64,000 nucleotides of DNA, taken from positions 211,471 to 275,470 of the forward strand of contig NJIE01000017.1 in NCBI GenBank assembly GCA_002213445.1, in the 5' to 3' direction. The translations under genes and the position numbers were made by a program. Below, one piece after another: positions 29,521 to 40,514 of this stretch. This stretch comes from Xenophilus sp. AP218F (GTDB lineage: Bacteria; Pseudomonadota; Gammaproteobacteria; Burkholderiales; Chromobacteriaceae). Below the pieces are notes generated by a model, which was not told the DNA's origin, did no database searches, and saw only the letters and a list, made by a program, of their open reading frames with translations. Position 1 is the stretch's first letter. Every line of letters begins with the position of its first letter.

Positions 29521-30954
29521 ATGAGCCAACAGTTTGACGTGGTAGTGATCGGCGGCGGCCCCGGCGGTTACGTCGCCGCCATCCGCGCGGCGCAGCTGGG
29601 TTTCAGCACCGCTTGCGTCGATGCCTTCAAGAATCCGGAAGGCAAGGCCAGCCTGGGCGGCACCTGCCTGAATGTCGGTTGCATCCCGTCCAAGGCGCTG
29701 CTGCAGTCGTCGGAAAACTTCCACGCGGTTCAGCACGATTTCGCCAAACACGGCATCAGCGTTGCCGGCGCCAAGATGGACGTCGGCCAGATGATCGCGC
29801 GCAAGACCGAGATCATCAACAAGAACGCCGCCGGCATCGGTTTCCTGTTCAAGAAGAACAAGGTGGCCAACATTCACGGCCTGGCCGCCTTCAAGGGCCG
29901 CCAGGGCGACAAGTGGCTGATCGAAGTCACCGACGGCGGCAAGGTGGTGGATACGCTGGAGGCGGCGCAGGTGATCGTCGCCACCGGCTCCAGCCCGCGC
30001 CAGCTGCCGGGCCTCGCCACCGACAACCATCTGGTGCTGGACAACGAAGGCGCGCTGGCGCTCTCCGCGGTGCCCAAGCGCCTGGGCGTGATCGGCGCCG
30101 GCGTGATCGGCCTGGAAATGGGTTCGGTGTGGAAGCGCCTTGGCGCGGAAGTGACCATTCTGGAAGCCGCGCCGACCTTCCTCGCCGCCGCCGACCAGCA
30201 GATCGCCAAGGAAGCGTTCAAGACGCTGACCAAGGATACCGGTCTCGACATCAAGCTGGGCGTCAAGATCGGCGAGATCAAGGCGGGCAAGAAGGCCGTC
30301 ACCGTCAATTACGAGCTGAACGGCGAAGCGGTCAAGGCCGATTTCGACAAGCTGATCGTCTCCATCGGCCGGGTGCCGAACACCCGGGGCCTGGGCGCGG
30401 AAGCGGTAGGCCTGCAGCTTGACGAGCGCGGCTTCGTCGCCGTGGACGAGCACTGCCGCACCAATCTGCCGGGCGTATGGGCGATCGGCGACGTGGTGCG
30501 CGGCCCGATGCTGGCGCACAAGGCGTCGGAAGAGGGCGTGGCGGTGGCCGAACGCATCGCCGGCCAGCAGCCGCACGTCGATTTCGGCGTGATTCCGTGG
30601 GTGATCTACACCTCGCCGGAAATCGCCTGGGTCGGCAAGACCGAAGAGCAGCTGAAGGCGGAAGGCGTCGAGTACAAGAAGGGCACCTCCGGTTTCGGCG
30701 CCAACGGCCGCGCGCTGGGCCTGGGCCAGGCGCAGGGCATGGTCAAGATCCTGGCCGACGCCAAGACCGACCGCATTCTCGGCCTGCACATGATCGGCCC
30801 GATGGTGTCCGAGCTGGTCAGCGAAGGCGTGGTGAGCATGGAGTTCAAGGCCGCCAGCGAAGACCTGGCGCGCATCATCCACGCCCACCCCTCGCTGTCG
30901 GAAGTGATTCACGAAGCCGCTCTCGCCGCCGACAAGCGCGCGCTGCACGGCTGA
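29521..30954 (+). CDS. lpdA: Dihydrolipoyl dehydrogenase (E3)
   Basis: LpdA reoxidises dihydrolipoamide using FAD and NAD. The 477-residue product has the FAD-binding fold [21 protein letters not shown] at the N-terminus and the redox disulfide C49/C54 in [13 protein letters not shown]. It also has an NAD-binding [17 protein letters not shown] and the catalytic His-Glu pair in [13 protein letters not shown] at the C-terminus. It is the third enzyme of the sucA-sucB complex and may also serve pyruvate dehydrogenase if no second copy exists. Confidence 0.97.
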   Translation: MSQQFDVVVIGGGPGGYVAAIRAAQLGFSTACVDAFKNPEGKASLGGTCLNVGCIPSKALLQSSENFHAVQHDFAKHGISVAGAKMDVGQMIARKTEIINKNAAGIGFLFKKNKVANIHGLAAFKGRQGDKWLIEVTDGGKVVDTLEAAQVIVATGSSPRQLPGLATDNHLVLDNEGALALSAVPKRLGVIGAGVIGLEMGSVWKRLGAEVTILEAAPTFLAAADQQIAKEAFKTLTKDTGLDIKLGVKIGEIKAGKKAVTVNYELNGEAVKADFDKLIVSIGRVPNTRGLGAEAVGLQLDERGFVAVDEHCRTNLPGVWAIGDVVRGPMLAHKASEEGVAVAERIAGQQPHVDFGVIPWVIYTSPEIAWVGKTEEQLKAEGVEYKKGTSGFGANGRALGLGQAQGMVKILADAKTDRILGLHMIGPMVSELVSEGVVSMEFKAASEDLARIIHAHPSLSEVIHEAALAADKRALHG

Positions 30955-31137
30955 GTTTGAATAGCGAAGCAGCCGGTTGCGGCTCGTGTACAATGCGCAC
31001 GACCCGACCGGTTAAGGCCCGGGCCGCCAGCGGGGGCTGGCCGGCCCGTGCCTGCATCAACAAGGTTTGGCAAGCGACCAAAGGAATAGAGGCAGAGGCG
31101 CATGCCCGCCATCCATTTCCCCGAAAGGAAACCATAG

Positions 31138-32310
31138 ATGAACCTGCATGAATACCAAGCGAAAGAGCTGCTGAGCCGTTACGGCCTGCCGGTGCAACAG
31201 GGCATTCTGGCCAAGTCGCCGGAAGAGGCCGCCGCCGCTTACGACAAGCTGGGCGGCAAGTTCGCCGTCGTCAAGGCCCAGGTGCACGCCGGCGGCCGCG
31301 GCAAGGCGGGCGGCGTGAAAGTGGTGAAGAGCCGCGAAGAAGCCGCGGAAGTCGCCAAGACCCTGATCGGCACCAACCTGGTGACCTACCAGACCGACGC
31401 CGCCGGCCAGCCGGTGAACAGCGTTCTGGTCTGCGAAGACATGTACCCGGTGCAGCGCGAACTGTACCTGGGAGCGGTAGTCGACCGCGGCAGCCAGCGC
31501 GTCGTATTCATGGTTTCCACCGAAGGCGGCGTGGAAATCGAAAAAGTGGCCGAAGAAACCCCGGAGAAGATCATCAAGATCGAGATCGATCCGCTGGTGG
31601 GCATGCAGCCGTTCCAGGCTCGCGACGCCGCCTTCGCGCTGGGCCTCTCCGGTCCTCAGATCGCCGCTTTCAGCAAGCTGATGCTGGGCGCGTACCAGGC
31701 CTTCGTCGAGAACGACTTCGCCCTGTTCGAAGTCAACCCGCTGGCGCTGCGCGAAAACGGCGAGCTCGCCTGCGTGGACGGCAAGATCAACCTCGACTCC
31801 AACGCCCTGTACCGTCACCCGGAACTGCTGGCGCAGCGCGACAAGAGCCAGGAGAACGAGCGCGAAGTGAAGGCTTCCGAGTTCGACCTCAACTACGTGG
31901 CGCTGGAAGGCAATATCGGCTGCATGGTGAACGGCGCCGGCCTGGCCATGGCCACCATGGACATCATCAAGCTGAAGGGCGGCCAGCCGGCCAACTTCCT
32001 GGACGTGGGCGGCGGCGCCACCAAGGAGCGCGTGATCGAAGCGTTCAAGCTGATCCTGGCCGACACCTCGGTGCAAGGCGTGCTGATCAACATCTTCGGC
32101 GGCATCGTGCGCTGCGACATGATCGCCGAGGCCATCATCGCCGCCGTCAAGGAAGTGAACGTGACCGTGCCGGTGGTGGTGCGTCTGGAAGGCAACAACG
32201 CCGAACTGGGCGCCAAGATCCTGGACGAATCCGGTCTGAAACTGACTTCCGCCCAGGGTCTGAACGACGCTGCCGAGAAGATCGTCGCCGCCGTCAAGGC
32301 CGCTGCCTGA
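31138..32310 (+). CDS. sucC: Succinyl-CoA synthetase beta subunit (ADP-forming)
   Basis: SucC binds nucleotide and, with SucD, makes ATP or GTP from succinyl-CoA. The 390-residue product starts [19 protein letters not shown] and has the ATP-grasp fold with [16 protein letters not shown]. It ends with the flavodoxin-like CoA ligase domain ([32 protein letters not shown]). An AAAGGAAA site precedes the start. The 183-base gap from lpdA contains a TACAAT at 30992-30997 that may be part of a promoter. sucD follows 27 bases later. Confidence 0.98.
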   Translation: MNLHEYQAKELLSRYGLPVQQGILAKSPEEAAAAYDKLGGKFAVVKAQVHAGGRGKAGGVKVVKSREEAAEVAKTLIGTNLVTYQTDAAGQPVNSVLVCEDMYPVQRELYLGAVVDRGSQRVVFMVSTEGGVEIEKVAEETPEKIIKIEIDPLVGMQPFQARDAAFALGLSGPQIAAFSKLMLGAYQAFVENDFALFEVNPLALRENGELACVDGKINLDSNALYRHPELLAQRDKSQENEREVKASEFDLNYVALEGNIGCMVNGAGLAMATMDIIKLKGGQPANFLDVGGGATKERVIEAFKLILADTSVQGVLINIFGGIVRCDMIAEAIIAAVKEVNVTVPVVVRLEGNNAELGAKILDESGLKLTSAQGLNDAAEKIVAAVKAAA

Positions 32311-32337
32311 GACCCGCACTGAGCTGAGGAATACAAA

Positions 32338-33222
<885 letters not shown>

Positions 33223-33258
33223 GCCAGCCTGCAGCCCGTCTGGCGCGGGCCGCAAGCG

Positions 33259-33296
33259 AAACCGCCCGCGGAGCGATCCGCGGGCGGTTTGTTTTT
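33259..33296. terminator. Bidirectional intrinsic terminator between sucD and the TetR gene
   Basis: The 14-bp arms AAACCGCCCGCGGA (33259-33272) and TCCGCGGGCGGTTT (33277-33290) are perfectly complementary, with T-rich sequence after the plus-strand copy. It serves the convergent sucD and TetR genes. Confidence 0.9.
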
Positions 33297-33311
33297 GGGC
33301 GCGCCCCCGGC

Positions 33312-33956
33312 TCAGGCGTAGCGGGCGCAGACCCGCTGGAACGGCGTCTGGAAGCGCGGATCAACGTAGGGCGCCACCAGATACAGCAGGCTGCGGCAGC
33401 CGGCGCGCACCGTCCGCTCCAGCTCGGTCGGATTGAGGTTGTTGCGGATGCTGGTCACCCAGCCGGTCTGCACCATCTGGAAGTGCTGGACCAGGTGCTC
33501 CATCTGGTCGTCGTCGCCTTGCAGGATGCCTTCGTCGCGCAAGCGGGCGAACAGCTGGCTGAGGCGATTGTTGAGCTGGCCGCGCGAAATCTGCTGGTGG
33601 TTGTCGGCCAGTTCCGGGTTGATGCAGAACAGGCTGGGCATGCTCTTGGGCAGGAAGCGGAAGCTCCAGATATGGCGCAGCGTGCGCTCCATGGCGTTGA
33701 CCATGGCCTCGATGGAGTTGCTCTGGCTCCAGGCGGCCGCCAGTTGCTCGGCCATGCCCTTGACGTAGCGCTGGTACAGTTCGTTGATGATCTCTTCCTT
33801 GTTGCGGAAGTGATAGTACAGCTTGCCGGTGCTGATGTTCATCCGCTCGGCGATGTGGTTGGTGGTGATCACCCGCTCGCCTTCCTGATTGAACAGTTGC
33901 AAGCTGGCGTCGACGATCTGGTGAAAAGTTTGCGATTTGCTTCCGCTAGTCTTCAT
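33312..33956 (-). CDS. TetR/AcrR-family transcriptional regulator
   Basis: From the ATG at 33956, behind AGGAAAGG, the product is 214 residues. It has an N-terminal TetR helix-turn-helix (about residues 10-56, with TTNHIAERMNISTGKLYYHFRNKEEI) and a helical ligand domain resembling the TetR C-terminal domains of proteins that respond to fatty-acid-like or unknown ligands. An ATG 84 bases further upstream lacks a comparable ribosome site. It is divergent from the chemoreceptor gene at 34319 across an AT-rich region. Its target is not evident. Confidence 0.87.
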   Translation of the reverse strand: MKTSGSKSQTFHQIVDASLQLFNQEGERVITTNHIAERMNISTGKLYYHFRNKEEIINELYQRYVKGMAEQLAAAWSQSNSIEAMVNAMERTLRHIWSFRFLPKSMPSLFCINPELADNHQQISRGQLNNRLSQLFARLRDEGILQGDDDQMEHLVQHFQMVQTGWVTSIRNNLNPTELERTVRAGCRSLLYLVAPYVDPRFQTPFQRVCARYA

Positions 33957-34318
33957 GGCTGCCTTTCCTGCTGATGCTCGACGACTGCCGCGACCGCCGG
34001 AATGGACCCGAACGGGCGCGTCAACAGCATATTGTAGCAAGCTGCTGAATATTCAAGAACAATTTTGCGTCTGGCCCGGGCGGCGGCTTGCCTGGCGCTC
34101 GGGGCGCGGAATGCCCGCGGCAAACAGGGCGCTGTGGTGTCTTGGGTACAAAAATGTTTAATTTGTATTAATTATTATCAATATTTTAACATTAAATGCC
34201 AATGTAGCTGTTTGGTTTAAAAAATAAGCCTTATTTAAATGGAACGATTATTTTAAAGCAGGCAACGCCGCGGGGCTGGGGGATAATGCTGGTTTTATTA
34301 GTATAACCTTATTGATTC
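33957..34318. other. Divergent promoter region, AT-rich right half
   Basis: This 362-base gap separates the reverse-strand TetR gene from the first chemoreceptor. The first half is GC-rich. From about 34141 to 34318 it is markedly AT-rich, with poly-A/T tracts around 34152-34200 and 34215-34256. It must hold the chemoreceptor promoter. I looked for a sigma-28 pattern and found no well-spaced match. Confidence 0.5.
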
Positions 34319-36208
34319 ATGCGCTCCATCCGACACAAGCTTATCCTGCTGACGGCGGTGTCCATCCTGGTGGCCACCATCAGCGTCACCATCATCGCCA
34401 GTCTCAATATCCGCAATCACGCGCTAGACGAAGCCAAACGTGAAGTCACCCAAGTGCTGCAGCTGCAGGGCGGCGTGGTGTCCGAATGGCTGGGCGTGCG
34501 CAAGAACCTGATTTCCGCCAGTCTCGCCAGGGCGGCCGATCCGCAAGTCAGCTACTACCTGCAGCAGCTGGCCAAGGGCGGCGGCTTCAACGTGATTTAC
34601 GCCGGCCACGGCGATACCGGCGAGATGTTCTATTCCATCCCCGGCCGTCCCAAGCCGAGCGCCGACTACCAGCCGGCGCAGCGCCCCTGGTTCCAGCAGG
34701 CCAAGGCGCAGGGCGGCCTCATCGTTACCGATCCGTACAAGGATTCCGAGCCTGAAACCCGCGGCAAGCTGGTGATCACCATCGCCGACAAGGCGCCGGG
34801 CCAGGAAATCGTGGTCGGCGGCGACATCCTGATCGACAAGCTGGTGCAGTCGGTGCTCAGCATCAAGCTGGCCGGCGAAGGCCACGCCTTCTTGCTGACC
34901 AAGCAAGGCAAGATCATCGCCTATCCCAAGCCGGGCCAGGAGTTGCGCCAGATCAGCGAGCTGATCCCGGCGCTGGACGACAGCCACTTCCAGCAGCTGG
35001 TAGCCAGCGACGGCATGGTTTCGCCGGTGGACATCGACGGCAAGACCTTCCTGCTGGCTATGAACCCGGTGCCGGGCACCGACTGGGTGCTGGGCGTGGC
35101 CGCCGACGAAGACGCGGTGCTGGCCCCGGTGACCCGCCTGATCTGGCTGATCGCCGGTTGCGGCGCGGTGGTGCTGTTGGTGATGCTGTCGTTCAGCTCG
35201 GCCTACCTGGCCCGCCTGCTGCGCGGCCTGATCCAGGTGCGCGACGCGATGCGCGAAATCTCGCAAGGCGAGGGCGATCTGACCCGCCGCATCGAATTGC
35301 AGGGCGACGACGAAGTGGTGCAGACGGCGGAGGCCTTCAACCAGTTCGTCGAACGCCTGAACGGCATGTTCCGCGAATTGCGCGGCGAGGCCGAAGAGCT
35401 GGCGCGCGGCGTGATCGAAGTGGGCGACACCGTCAAGCAGGTGGCCGAGGATTCGCACCGCCTGGCCGATATTTCCAGCTCCAACGCCGCGGCGATCGAG
35501 GAAGTGACGGTCAGCATTTCGCACATCGCCGAAGCCACCCGCGAGACCGACAGCCTGGCGCGCGACACCGGCGAACACTCGCGCGAGAGCGCCGGCGACA
35601 TGCAGCGCATCAGCAGCGAGATGGAACGCACCAGCCATTCGGTGGGCGAACTGGCCACGCTGCTCGCTTCGCTGGAGCAGCGCTCGCAGGAGATTTCCAA
35701 GATCACCAACGTGATCAGCGACATCGCCGACCAGACCAACCTTCTGGCGCTCAACGCCGCCATCGAAGCGGCGCGCGCCGGCGAGCAGGGCCGCGGCTTC
35801 GCGGTGGTGGCCGACGAGGTGCGCAAGCTGGCCGAGCGCACCGGCAAGGCGACGGTGGAAATCAGCCAGATGGTGGAAAACATCCTGGGCGAGACCGGCC
35901 GCGCGGTGAGCAATATGAACAGCACGGTGGGCGCGGTGGATACCAGCGTGGAGCTGACCAGTCAGGCTCGCCAGCGGCTGCTGGCCATCAGCGGCGCGAT
36001 GCAGCAGGTCATCGACAAGATCGGCGACGTGGCGCTGTCCACCAGCGAGCAGCACAACGCCACCACCTCAATGGCGCAGAGCACCGAGTCGATCAACAAC
36101 CAGATTCTGGATTCCGACGCCGCGTTGCAAGGCGCGATGCGCACGCTCGGTTCGCTCAACGAACTGGCGCGCAGCATGCAGCAGGCGTTTGCCCGTTTCC
36201 GGCTGTAA
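34319..36208 (+). CDS. Methyl-accepting chemotaxis protein (dCache sensor), copy 1
   Basis: The 629-residue receptor has a first membrane helix at about residues 8-30, a periplasmic dCache-type sensor (about 35-275, with [25 protein letters not shown]), a second helix at about 277-299, a HAMP domain and a cytoplasmic signalling domain. The hairpin tip reads [37 protein letters not shown], the CheA/CheW contact region. The ligand pocket differs from that of the next gene while the signalling domain is almost identical. It ends without the NWETF-type receptor tail, as far as the sequence shows. Confidence 0.95.
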   Translation: MRSIRHKLILLTAVSILVATISVTIIASLNIRNHALDEAKREVTQVLQLQGGVVSEWLGVRKNLISASLARAADPQVSYYLQQLAKGGGFNVIYAGHGDTGEMFYSIPGRPKPSADYQPAQRPWFQQAKAQGGLIVTDPYKDSEPETRGKLVITIADKAPGQEIVVGGDILIDKLVQSVLSIKLAGEGHAFLLTKQGKIIAYPKPGQELRQISELIPALDDSHFQQLVASDGMVSPVDIDGKTFLLAMNPVPGTDWVLGVAADEDAVLAPVTRLIWLIAGCGAVVLLVMLSFSSAYLARLLRGLIQVRDAMREISQGEGDLTRRIELQGDDEVVQTAEAFNQFVERLNGMFRELRGEAEELARGVIEVGDTVKQVAEDSHRLADISSSNAAAIEEVTVSISHIAEATRETDSLARDTGEHSRESAGDMQRISSEMERTSHSVGELATLLASLEQRSQEISKITNVISDIADQTNLLALNAAIEAARAGEQGRGFAVVADEVRKLAERTGKATVEISQMVENILGETGRAVSNMNSTVGAVDTSVELTSQARQRLLAISGAMQQVIDKIGDVALSTSEQHNATTSMAQSTESINNQILDSDAALQGAMRTLGSLNELARSMQQAFARFRL

Positions 36209-36337
36209 GCGCGGGCGTCGGCATCCGTTTTGAATGAAATGCGGGAGATGATGGCGTTATTGGCATTTTGGTGAATAATGCATAGTCATATGTAAACAGA
36301 ATGTTTGCAATGTGACATCTTCATCTCTGACTCGCCG

Positions 36338-36357
36338 CGCCACCCGCCAGGGTGGCG
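36338..36357. terminator. Hairpin between the two chemoreceptor genes
   Basis: CGCCACCC (36338-36345) and GGGTGGCG (36350-36357) form a short-loop stem followed by TGTTTCGTT. It probably ends the first receptor transcript, and it argues against a GTG start at 36352 for the second receptor. Confidence 0.5.
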
Positions 36358-36375
36358 TGTTTCGTTCCCGACGCC

Positions 36376-38259
36376 ATGAAATCGATTCGCTCCAAACTGG
36401 CCGCGCTGATCGCGGCGGCGATGCTGGTCGCCACGCTCTGCACCGGCCTGATCGCTCTCTATCGTTTCCATCACAACCTGCAGGAAAACGTCGCCGCCCA
36501 GCTGGAGATGGCGGCCAACAGCCAGCAGCATTTCGTCGGCGAATGGCTGGCGGTGCGCAAGCAGGTCATCGCCAGCGCGCTGCGCCACGCGGGCGAACCC
36601 GACCCCGCCCCGTACTTGCAGCAGCTGGCCGACGCCGGCGGCTACGTTCAGCTCTTCGTCGGCGACGGCGACAGCAAGGGCATGGTCTACTCCATCCCCG
36701 GCAAACAAAAACCAAGCCCGGATTACGATCCGGCTTCGCGCGCCTGGTTCAAGGCGGCCAAGGCCGGCGGCAATACCATCGTCACCGCGCCGTACAAGCC
36801 GGCCAGCGCCTCGATCAAGGACCTGGTGATCACCATCGCCCATGCCGTGCCGGGCGGCAACAAGGTGGCGGGTGGCGACATCGCCATCGGCCAGCTGGCG
36901 AAGTCGGTGCTGTCGGTCAAGCTGCCGGGAGAGGGCTACGCCTTCCTGATGGCTCGGGACGGCAAGCTGATCGCCTACCCGCAGCCGGAGGCGGCGCTCA
37001 AGCCGCTGGCCGACCTGGCTCCGGGCATGGACGAGGCGCGCCTCGGCCAGTTGCTGGCGACCGGCGAGCTGGCCGAGGCGCGGATCGATGGTCGCGATCG
37101 CCTGCTGCGGCTGACGGCGGTGGAAGGCAGCGACTGGGTGCTGGGCACGGTGGTGGACAGCGAGGTGCTGACCGCGCCCTTGCGCAATATGGCGCTGGTG
37201 ATGGCGCTGTCGTTGCTGGCGGTGCTGCTGGCCACCCAGCTGTTTGCCGCCGCTTACCTGCGCCGCCTGCTGGCGGGCCTGTTCCAGGTGCGCGACGCGA
37301 TGCGCGAGATCGCGCAGGGCGAGGGCGACCTGACCCGCCGCATCGCCGTGCAAGGCGAGGACGAGGTGGCCGAAACCGCGCAGGCGTTCAACCAGTTCGT
37401 CGGCCAGCTCAACGCGCTGTTCCGCGAGCTGCGCGACGAGGCGGTGCAATTGGCCGGCGGCGTGATCGAAGTCAGCGGTTCGGTGCAGCGGCTGGCCGAT
37501 GATTCCCACGAGCTGGCCGACATTTCCAGCTCCAACGCCGCGGCGATCGAGGAAGTGACGGTCAGCATCTCGCACATCGCCGAGGCCACCCGCGAGACCG
37601 ACAGCCTGGCGCGCGAAACCGGCGACCACTCGCGCGACAGCGCCGACGAGCTGCAACGCATCAGCGCCGAGATGGGCCGCACCAGCCGTTCGGTGGCGGA
37701 GCTGGCCGAATTGCTGGCGGCGCTGGAGCAGCGCTCGCAGGAGATTTCCAAGATCACCAGCGTGATCAGCGACATCGCCGATCAGACCAACTTGCTGGCG
37801 CTCAACGCCGCCATCGAAGCGGCGCGCGCCGGCGAGCAGGGCCGCGGCTTCGCGGTGGTGGCCGACGAAGTGCGCAAGCTGGCCGAGCGCACCGGCAAGG
37901 CGACGGTGGAAATCAGCCAGATGGTGGAAAACATCCTGGGCGAGACCGGCCGCGCGGTGAGCAATATGAACAGCACGGTGGGCGCGGTGGATACCAGCGT
38001 GGCGCTGACCGAGCAGGCGCGCGAGCGCCTCGCCGGCATCACCCGGGCGATGCGGCAAGTGGTCGAAAAGATAGGCGACGTGGCGCTGTCCACCAGCGAG
38101 CAGCACAACGCCACCACGGCGATGGCGCAAAGCACCGAAACCATCAACAATCAGATTCTGGATTCCGACGCCGCCTTGCAAAGCGCGATGCGCACGCTGC
38201 GCCAGCTGGACGAGGTGGCCCGCGAGATGCAGCAAGCCTTCAGCCGCTTCAAGCTGTAA
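36376..38259 (+). CDS. Methyl-accepting chemotaxis protein (dCache sensor), copy 2
   Basis: From the ATG at 36376 the receptor is 627 residues with the same layout as the preceding one. The first helix begins [22 protein letters not shown] dCache sensor (about residues 30-270), a second helix (about 272-295), HAMP and signalling domain follow. The periplasmic part has clearly diverged ([25 protein letters not shown]), whereas the signalling domain is nearly the same even at silent positions. I chose this ATG because it aligns with the copy-1 start; a GTG 24 bases upstream lies inside a hairpin. Confidence 0.94.
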   Translation: MKSIRSKLAALIAAAMLVATLCTGLIALYRFHHNLQENVAAQLEMAANSQQHFVGEWLAVRKQVIASALRHAGEPDPAPYLQQLADAGGYVQLFVGDGDSKGMVYSIPGKQKPSPDYDPASRAWFKAAKAGGNTIVTAPYKPASASIKDLVITIAHAVPGGNKVAGGDIAIGQLAKSVLSVKLPGEGYAFLMARDGKLIAYPQPEAALKPLADLAPGMDEARLGQLLATGELAEARIDGRDRLLRLTAVEGSDWVLGTVVDSEVLTAPLRNMALVMALSLLAVLLATQLFAAAYLRRLLAGLFQVRDAMREIAQGEGDLTRRIAVQGEDEVAETAQAFNQFVGQLNALFRELRDEAVQLAGGVIEVSGSVQRLADDSHELADISSSNAAAIEEVTVSISHIAEATRETDSLARETGDHSRDSADELQRISAEMGRTSRSVAELAELLAALEQRSQEISKITSVISDIADQTNLLALNAAIEAARAGEQGRGFAVVADEVRKLAERTGKATVEISQMVENILGETGRAVSNMNSTVGAVDTSVALTEQARERLAGITRAMRQVVEKIGDVALSTSEQHNATTAMAQSTETINNQILDSDAALQSAMRTLRQLDEVAREMQQAFSRFKL

Positions 38260-38347
38260 GCGCCGCGCCGCCGACGCCAGCCTGCCGCTGGCGTTTTTTG
38301 TCGCCTGCCCGGACAATAGGCGGCGATAGACAACGGAAAGGACGACG

Positions 38348-38785
38348 ATGAAGAAGTGGTGCGCGTTGCTGGCCCTGACGCTGGCCGGATGTTCGATGAT
38401 TCCCACCCAGCAGGGCTACGCCCAGAAGGCGTACCGCTGGCAGGGGCGGGACGTCAACGAACTGCTGGCCCAGTGGGGCGCGCCGAGCAAGACCATGAAG
38501 ATGCCCAACGGCAATACGCTGTACACCTACGTCAAGGAATCCACCGAGCAGCAACCGCTGCAGCAGAACCGGGTGTTCGAGCCGGGGGCCAAGGTGACGG
38601 TCGTCGACAGCAACGGCCAGAGCCGGGTGGTGGAAACGCCGGGGCGCTGGGTGAGCATGGGCGTGAGCGGCGGCGGCAGCATCCATCGCATCTGCACCAC
38701 CAACTTCGTGGTGGAGAAGGGCAGCCAGCTGGTGCTGACCGTCAGTTTCGAGGGCAACGACTGCCTGGCCGCGCCGCGCGATTGA
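38348..38785 (+). CDS. Small lipoprotein of unknown function
   Basis: The 145-residue protein has a signal peptide ending in lipobox LAGC with cysteine 15, then a soluble domain containing WQGRDVNELLAQWGAPSKTMKMPNGNTLYTYVKE. This resembles small outer-membrane-assembly-like lipoproteins with a G-x-P-x4 turn and a paired-cysteine C-terminal half (IHRICTTNFVVEKG ... FEGNDCLAAP). I do not recognise a named family. It lies between the chemoreceptor pair and a convergent lipoprotein gene, with a terminator between them. Confidence 0.82.
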   Translation: MKKWCALLALTLAGCSMIPTQQGYAQKAYRWQGRDVNELLAQWGAPSKTMKMPNGNTLYTYVKESTEQQPLQQNRVFEPGAKVTVVDSNGQSRVVETPGRWVSMGVSGGGSIHRICTTNFVVEKGSQLVLTVSFEGNDCLAAPRD

Positions 38786-38801
38786 AGAGCGGGACGGACG
38801 A

Positions 38802-38833
38802 CAAAAAAAGCTGCCGGAAGGCAGCTTTTTTTT
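38802..38833. terminator. Bidirectional intrinsic terminator
   Basis: An A7 run, stem AGCTGCC / GGCAGCT (around 38809-38815 and 38820-38826) and a T8 run form a textbook terminator that works in both directions between two convergent lipoprotein genes. Confidence 0.92.
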
Positions 38834-38849
38834 GTCTGGCGCGCGCGGC

Positions 38850-39296
38850 TTATTTGCCGCCGGGCAGCGCCCATTCGCCGCCGCTCTTGAACGGCACGTC
38901 GCCCAGCCCCGGCACGCCGAGGAAGCGGCCCTGGATTTCGTAGGCGATCTTGCCGTCGTTGCGGGACAGATTGCCCAGCTGGCGCAGCCAGGCCGGCAAG
39001 GACGTGGTCAGTTGCAGACTGACCAGCCCTTCGCCCATCGCCGGGATGGAGAGCGGCTTGCCGCTGACGCCGCTGCCCAGCCTTTCGCCGCCGACGTTGA
39101 GGTCGAATTGCAGGCCCTTGGCTTTCAGGGCGACGTCGTTGGGGTTCTTGACGCGCAAGGTGAGGTCGAAATTCTGCTCGAACAGCGTGGTTTTGCCGGG
39201 CTGGATGTCGCTGACGCTGATTTGCGGCTTCTTGTAATCCAGCGTCGAGCAGGCGCCAAGCAACAGCGCCAGCATGACGGCGGCGAATTTGTTCAT
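38850..39296 (-). CDS. LEA type 2 (water-stress/hypersensitive-response domain) family lipoprotein
   Basis: From the ATG at 39296 the product is 148 residues with lipobox LGAC at cysteine 16. The mature part has the alternating beta-strand pattern of LEA-2/WHy domains, with the NPN motif in FDLTLRVKNPNDVALKAKGLQFDLNVGGE. Proteins of this kind occur widely in Gram-negative bacteria as small periplasmic lipoproteins of unclear role, sometimes stress-related. The gene is monocistronic and convergent with the lipoprotein at 38348. Confidence 0.8.
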   Translation of the reverse strand: MNKFAAVMLALLLGACSTLDYKKPQISVSDIQPGKTTLFEQNFDLTLRVKNPNDVALKAKGLQFDLNVGGERLGSGVSGKPLSIPAMGEGLVSLQLTTSLPAWLRQLGNLSRNDGKIAYEIQGRFLGVPGLGDVPFKSGGEWALPGGK

Positions 39297-39393
39297 GATG
39301 GACTCCGGGTACGCAAGCTTTGCCGCCATTGTAAGCCCTTGATTGCGACGGGAAGCGGCAAGTTTGTTGGCATTTTTTGCCGAATTGATGGAA

Positions 39394-39669
39394 TTAATGG
39401 CGCAAGTGTGACCAAGGGCATGCCAAAGCGGCGGCAGGAAAACGACGCTTTGGCATGCCCTTGAACGAAAAAACCTCGCCGTCGCCGGCGGCGCGGCGCG
39501 CAGGGGCGAGCCGGCGATCCTGTCCGCGGACTTCCCACGCTTCGTCCAGTTCGGCCAGCATGGCTTGGCGTTGCGATTGGCGCTGGCCGGAGCGGCTTGG
39601 GCCGTGCGCGCCTCCCTTTTTCATGATGGCGGCGCAAGCCAGCGGATTGCGCGGTTTGACGGTATGCAT
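39394..39669 (-). CDS. Small basic conserved-looking protein of unknown function
   Basis: From the ATG at 39669, behind CAGGAAAA, the product is 91 residues and begins MHTVKPRNPLACAAIMKKGGAHG. The KPRNPL..KKGGxHG block resembles short basic proteins I recall from other betaproteobacteria, of unassigned function. The first 45 or so residues look protein-like. The rest (RRAAGDGEV.. onward) is weaker and runs through a perfect inverted repeat. It lies downstream of udk, separated by udk's terminator. Confidence 0.55.
   Translation of the reverse strand: MHTVKPRNPLACAAIMKKGGAHGPSRSGQRQSQRQAMLAELDEAWEVRGQDRRLAPARRAAGDGEVFSFKGMPKRRFPAAALACPWSHLRH
39413..39465. repeat. Long perfect inverted repeat
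   Basis: An 18-base arm at 39414-39431 (CAAGGGCATGCCAAAGCG) is exactly complementary to 39447-39464, with a 15-base loop. Neither side has a T-run, so a simple terminator is unlikely. It overlaps the weak 3' half of the small basic gene. Confidence 0.8.
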
Positions 39670-39756
39670 GCGATTTTCCTGGTGAATAATGCCAATTGGC
39701 GTGCGATTGTCAGCGCTTTGGCGCGGGCGCGTCAAGCCTAGGTTGCTGATCGGCAA

Positions 39757-39782
39757 TGAAAAAGCCGCCCGGAGGCGGCTGA
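39757..39782 (-). terminator. Intrinsic terminator after udk
   Basis: AGCCGCC / GGCGGCT (39763-39769 and 39774-39780) form a short stem followed on the reverse strand by T5 (A-run 39759-39763). It is 25 bases past the udk stop. Confidence 0.8.
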
Positions 39783-39806
39783 TGTCAGGCTGGCGCGCGA
39801 AGCGGC

Positions 39807-40421
39807 TTACACCATCAGGCTGGCGACCTTGGTGGTGATGATGTCCACCGCCGGGTCGTTGGCGCCGTGCGGCAGGATCACGTCGGCGAAACGTTTGGTC
39901 GGTTCGATGAACTGGTTGTGCATCGGGCGCACCGTGGACAGGTATTGGTCGATCACGTTTTCCATGGTGCGGCCGCGCTCGGCGATGTCGCGCTTGAGGC
40001 GGCGGATGAAGCGCACGTCGGCGTCGGTGTCGACGAATATCTTCAGCGACATCATTTCGCGCAGCGCGGCGTCGTAGAGCGGGAACAAGCCTTCGATCAC
40101 GATCACCGGAGCGGGCTGCACGGTGACGGTCTGGTCCGAGCGGGTGTGGTTGGCGAAGTCGTACACCGGCATCTCGATGGCGCGGCCGTTGCGCAGATCG
40201 TCGATATGGGCGATCAGCAGCGGCCAGTCGAAGGCTTGCGGGTGGTCGTAGTTGGTGCCCAGCCGCTGTTCGAAGGTCAGGTGGCTCTGGTCGCGATAGT
40301 AGTAGTCCTGGATGATTACCGCCGCCATCTCGGAACCAATGGTTTCCAGCACTTTGTTGGTAACCGTGGTTTTGCCGCTGCCGCTGCCGCCGGCCACGCC
40401 AATGATGAACGGGGTGCTCAT
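39807..40421 (-). CDS. udk: Uridine kinase
   Basis: Udk phosphorylates uridine and cytidine in pyrimidine salvage. The 204-residue product has the P-loop GVAGGSGSGKTT at residues 8-19, IIQDYYYRDQSHL, the base-binding YDHPQAFDWPLL and the lid region RFIRRLKRDIAERGRTMENVIDQYLSTVRPMH. Length is close to the E. coli enzyme (213). It is transcribed alone and ends in its own terminator. Confidence 0.96.
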   Translation of the reverse strand: MSTPFIIGVAGGSGSGKTTVTNKVLETIGSEMAAVIIQDYYYRDQSHLTFEQRLGTNYDHPQAFDWPLLIAHIDDLRNGRAIEMPVYDFANHTRSDQTVTVQPAPVIVIEGLFPLYDAALREMMSLKIFVDTDADVRFIRRLKRDIAERGRTMENVIDQYLSTVRPMHNQFIEPTKRFADVILPHGANDPAVDIITTKVASLMV

Positions 40422-40514
40422 GTTGGACTTTCCTTGATGTAATGAAAATATAAAAAACGCGCCATTCTAATGACTTATGGCGCGTTGTTCCACTCGATTT
40501 GCGACGTCCAATGC

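Noticed and set aside
34254..34286. Sigma-28 flagellar-type promoter before the first chemoreceptor
   Set aside because: TAAA and GGGGATAA are present but 21 bases apart instead of the required 15 or so, and the -10 is only a partial match.
36352..36375. GTG start for the second chemoreceptor
   Set aside because: It lies within a hairpin and adds residues not shared with the paralogue. The ATG at 36376 aligns with the paralogue's start.
39293..39637. A 114-codon reverse-strand frame rich in Arg and Pro near 39.4 kb
   Set aside because: It overlaps the better-supported small basic gene in another frame, and its composition is that of random high-GC sequence.
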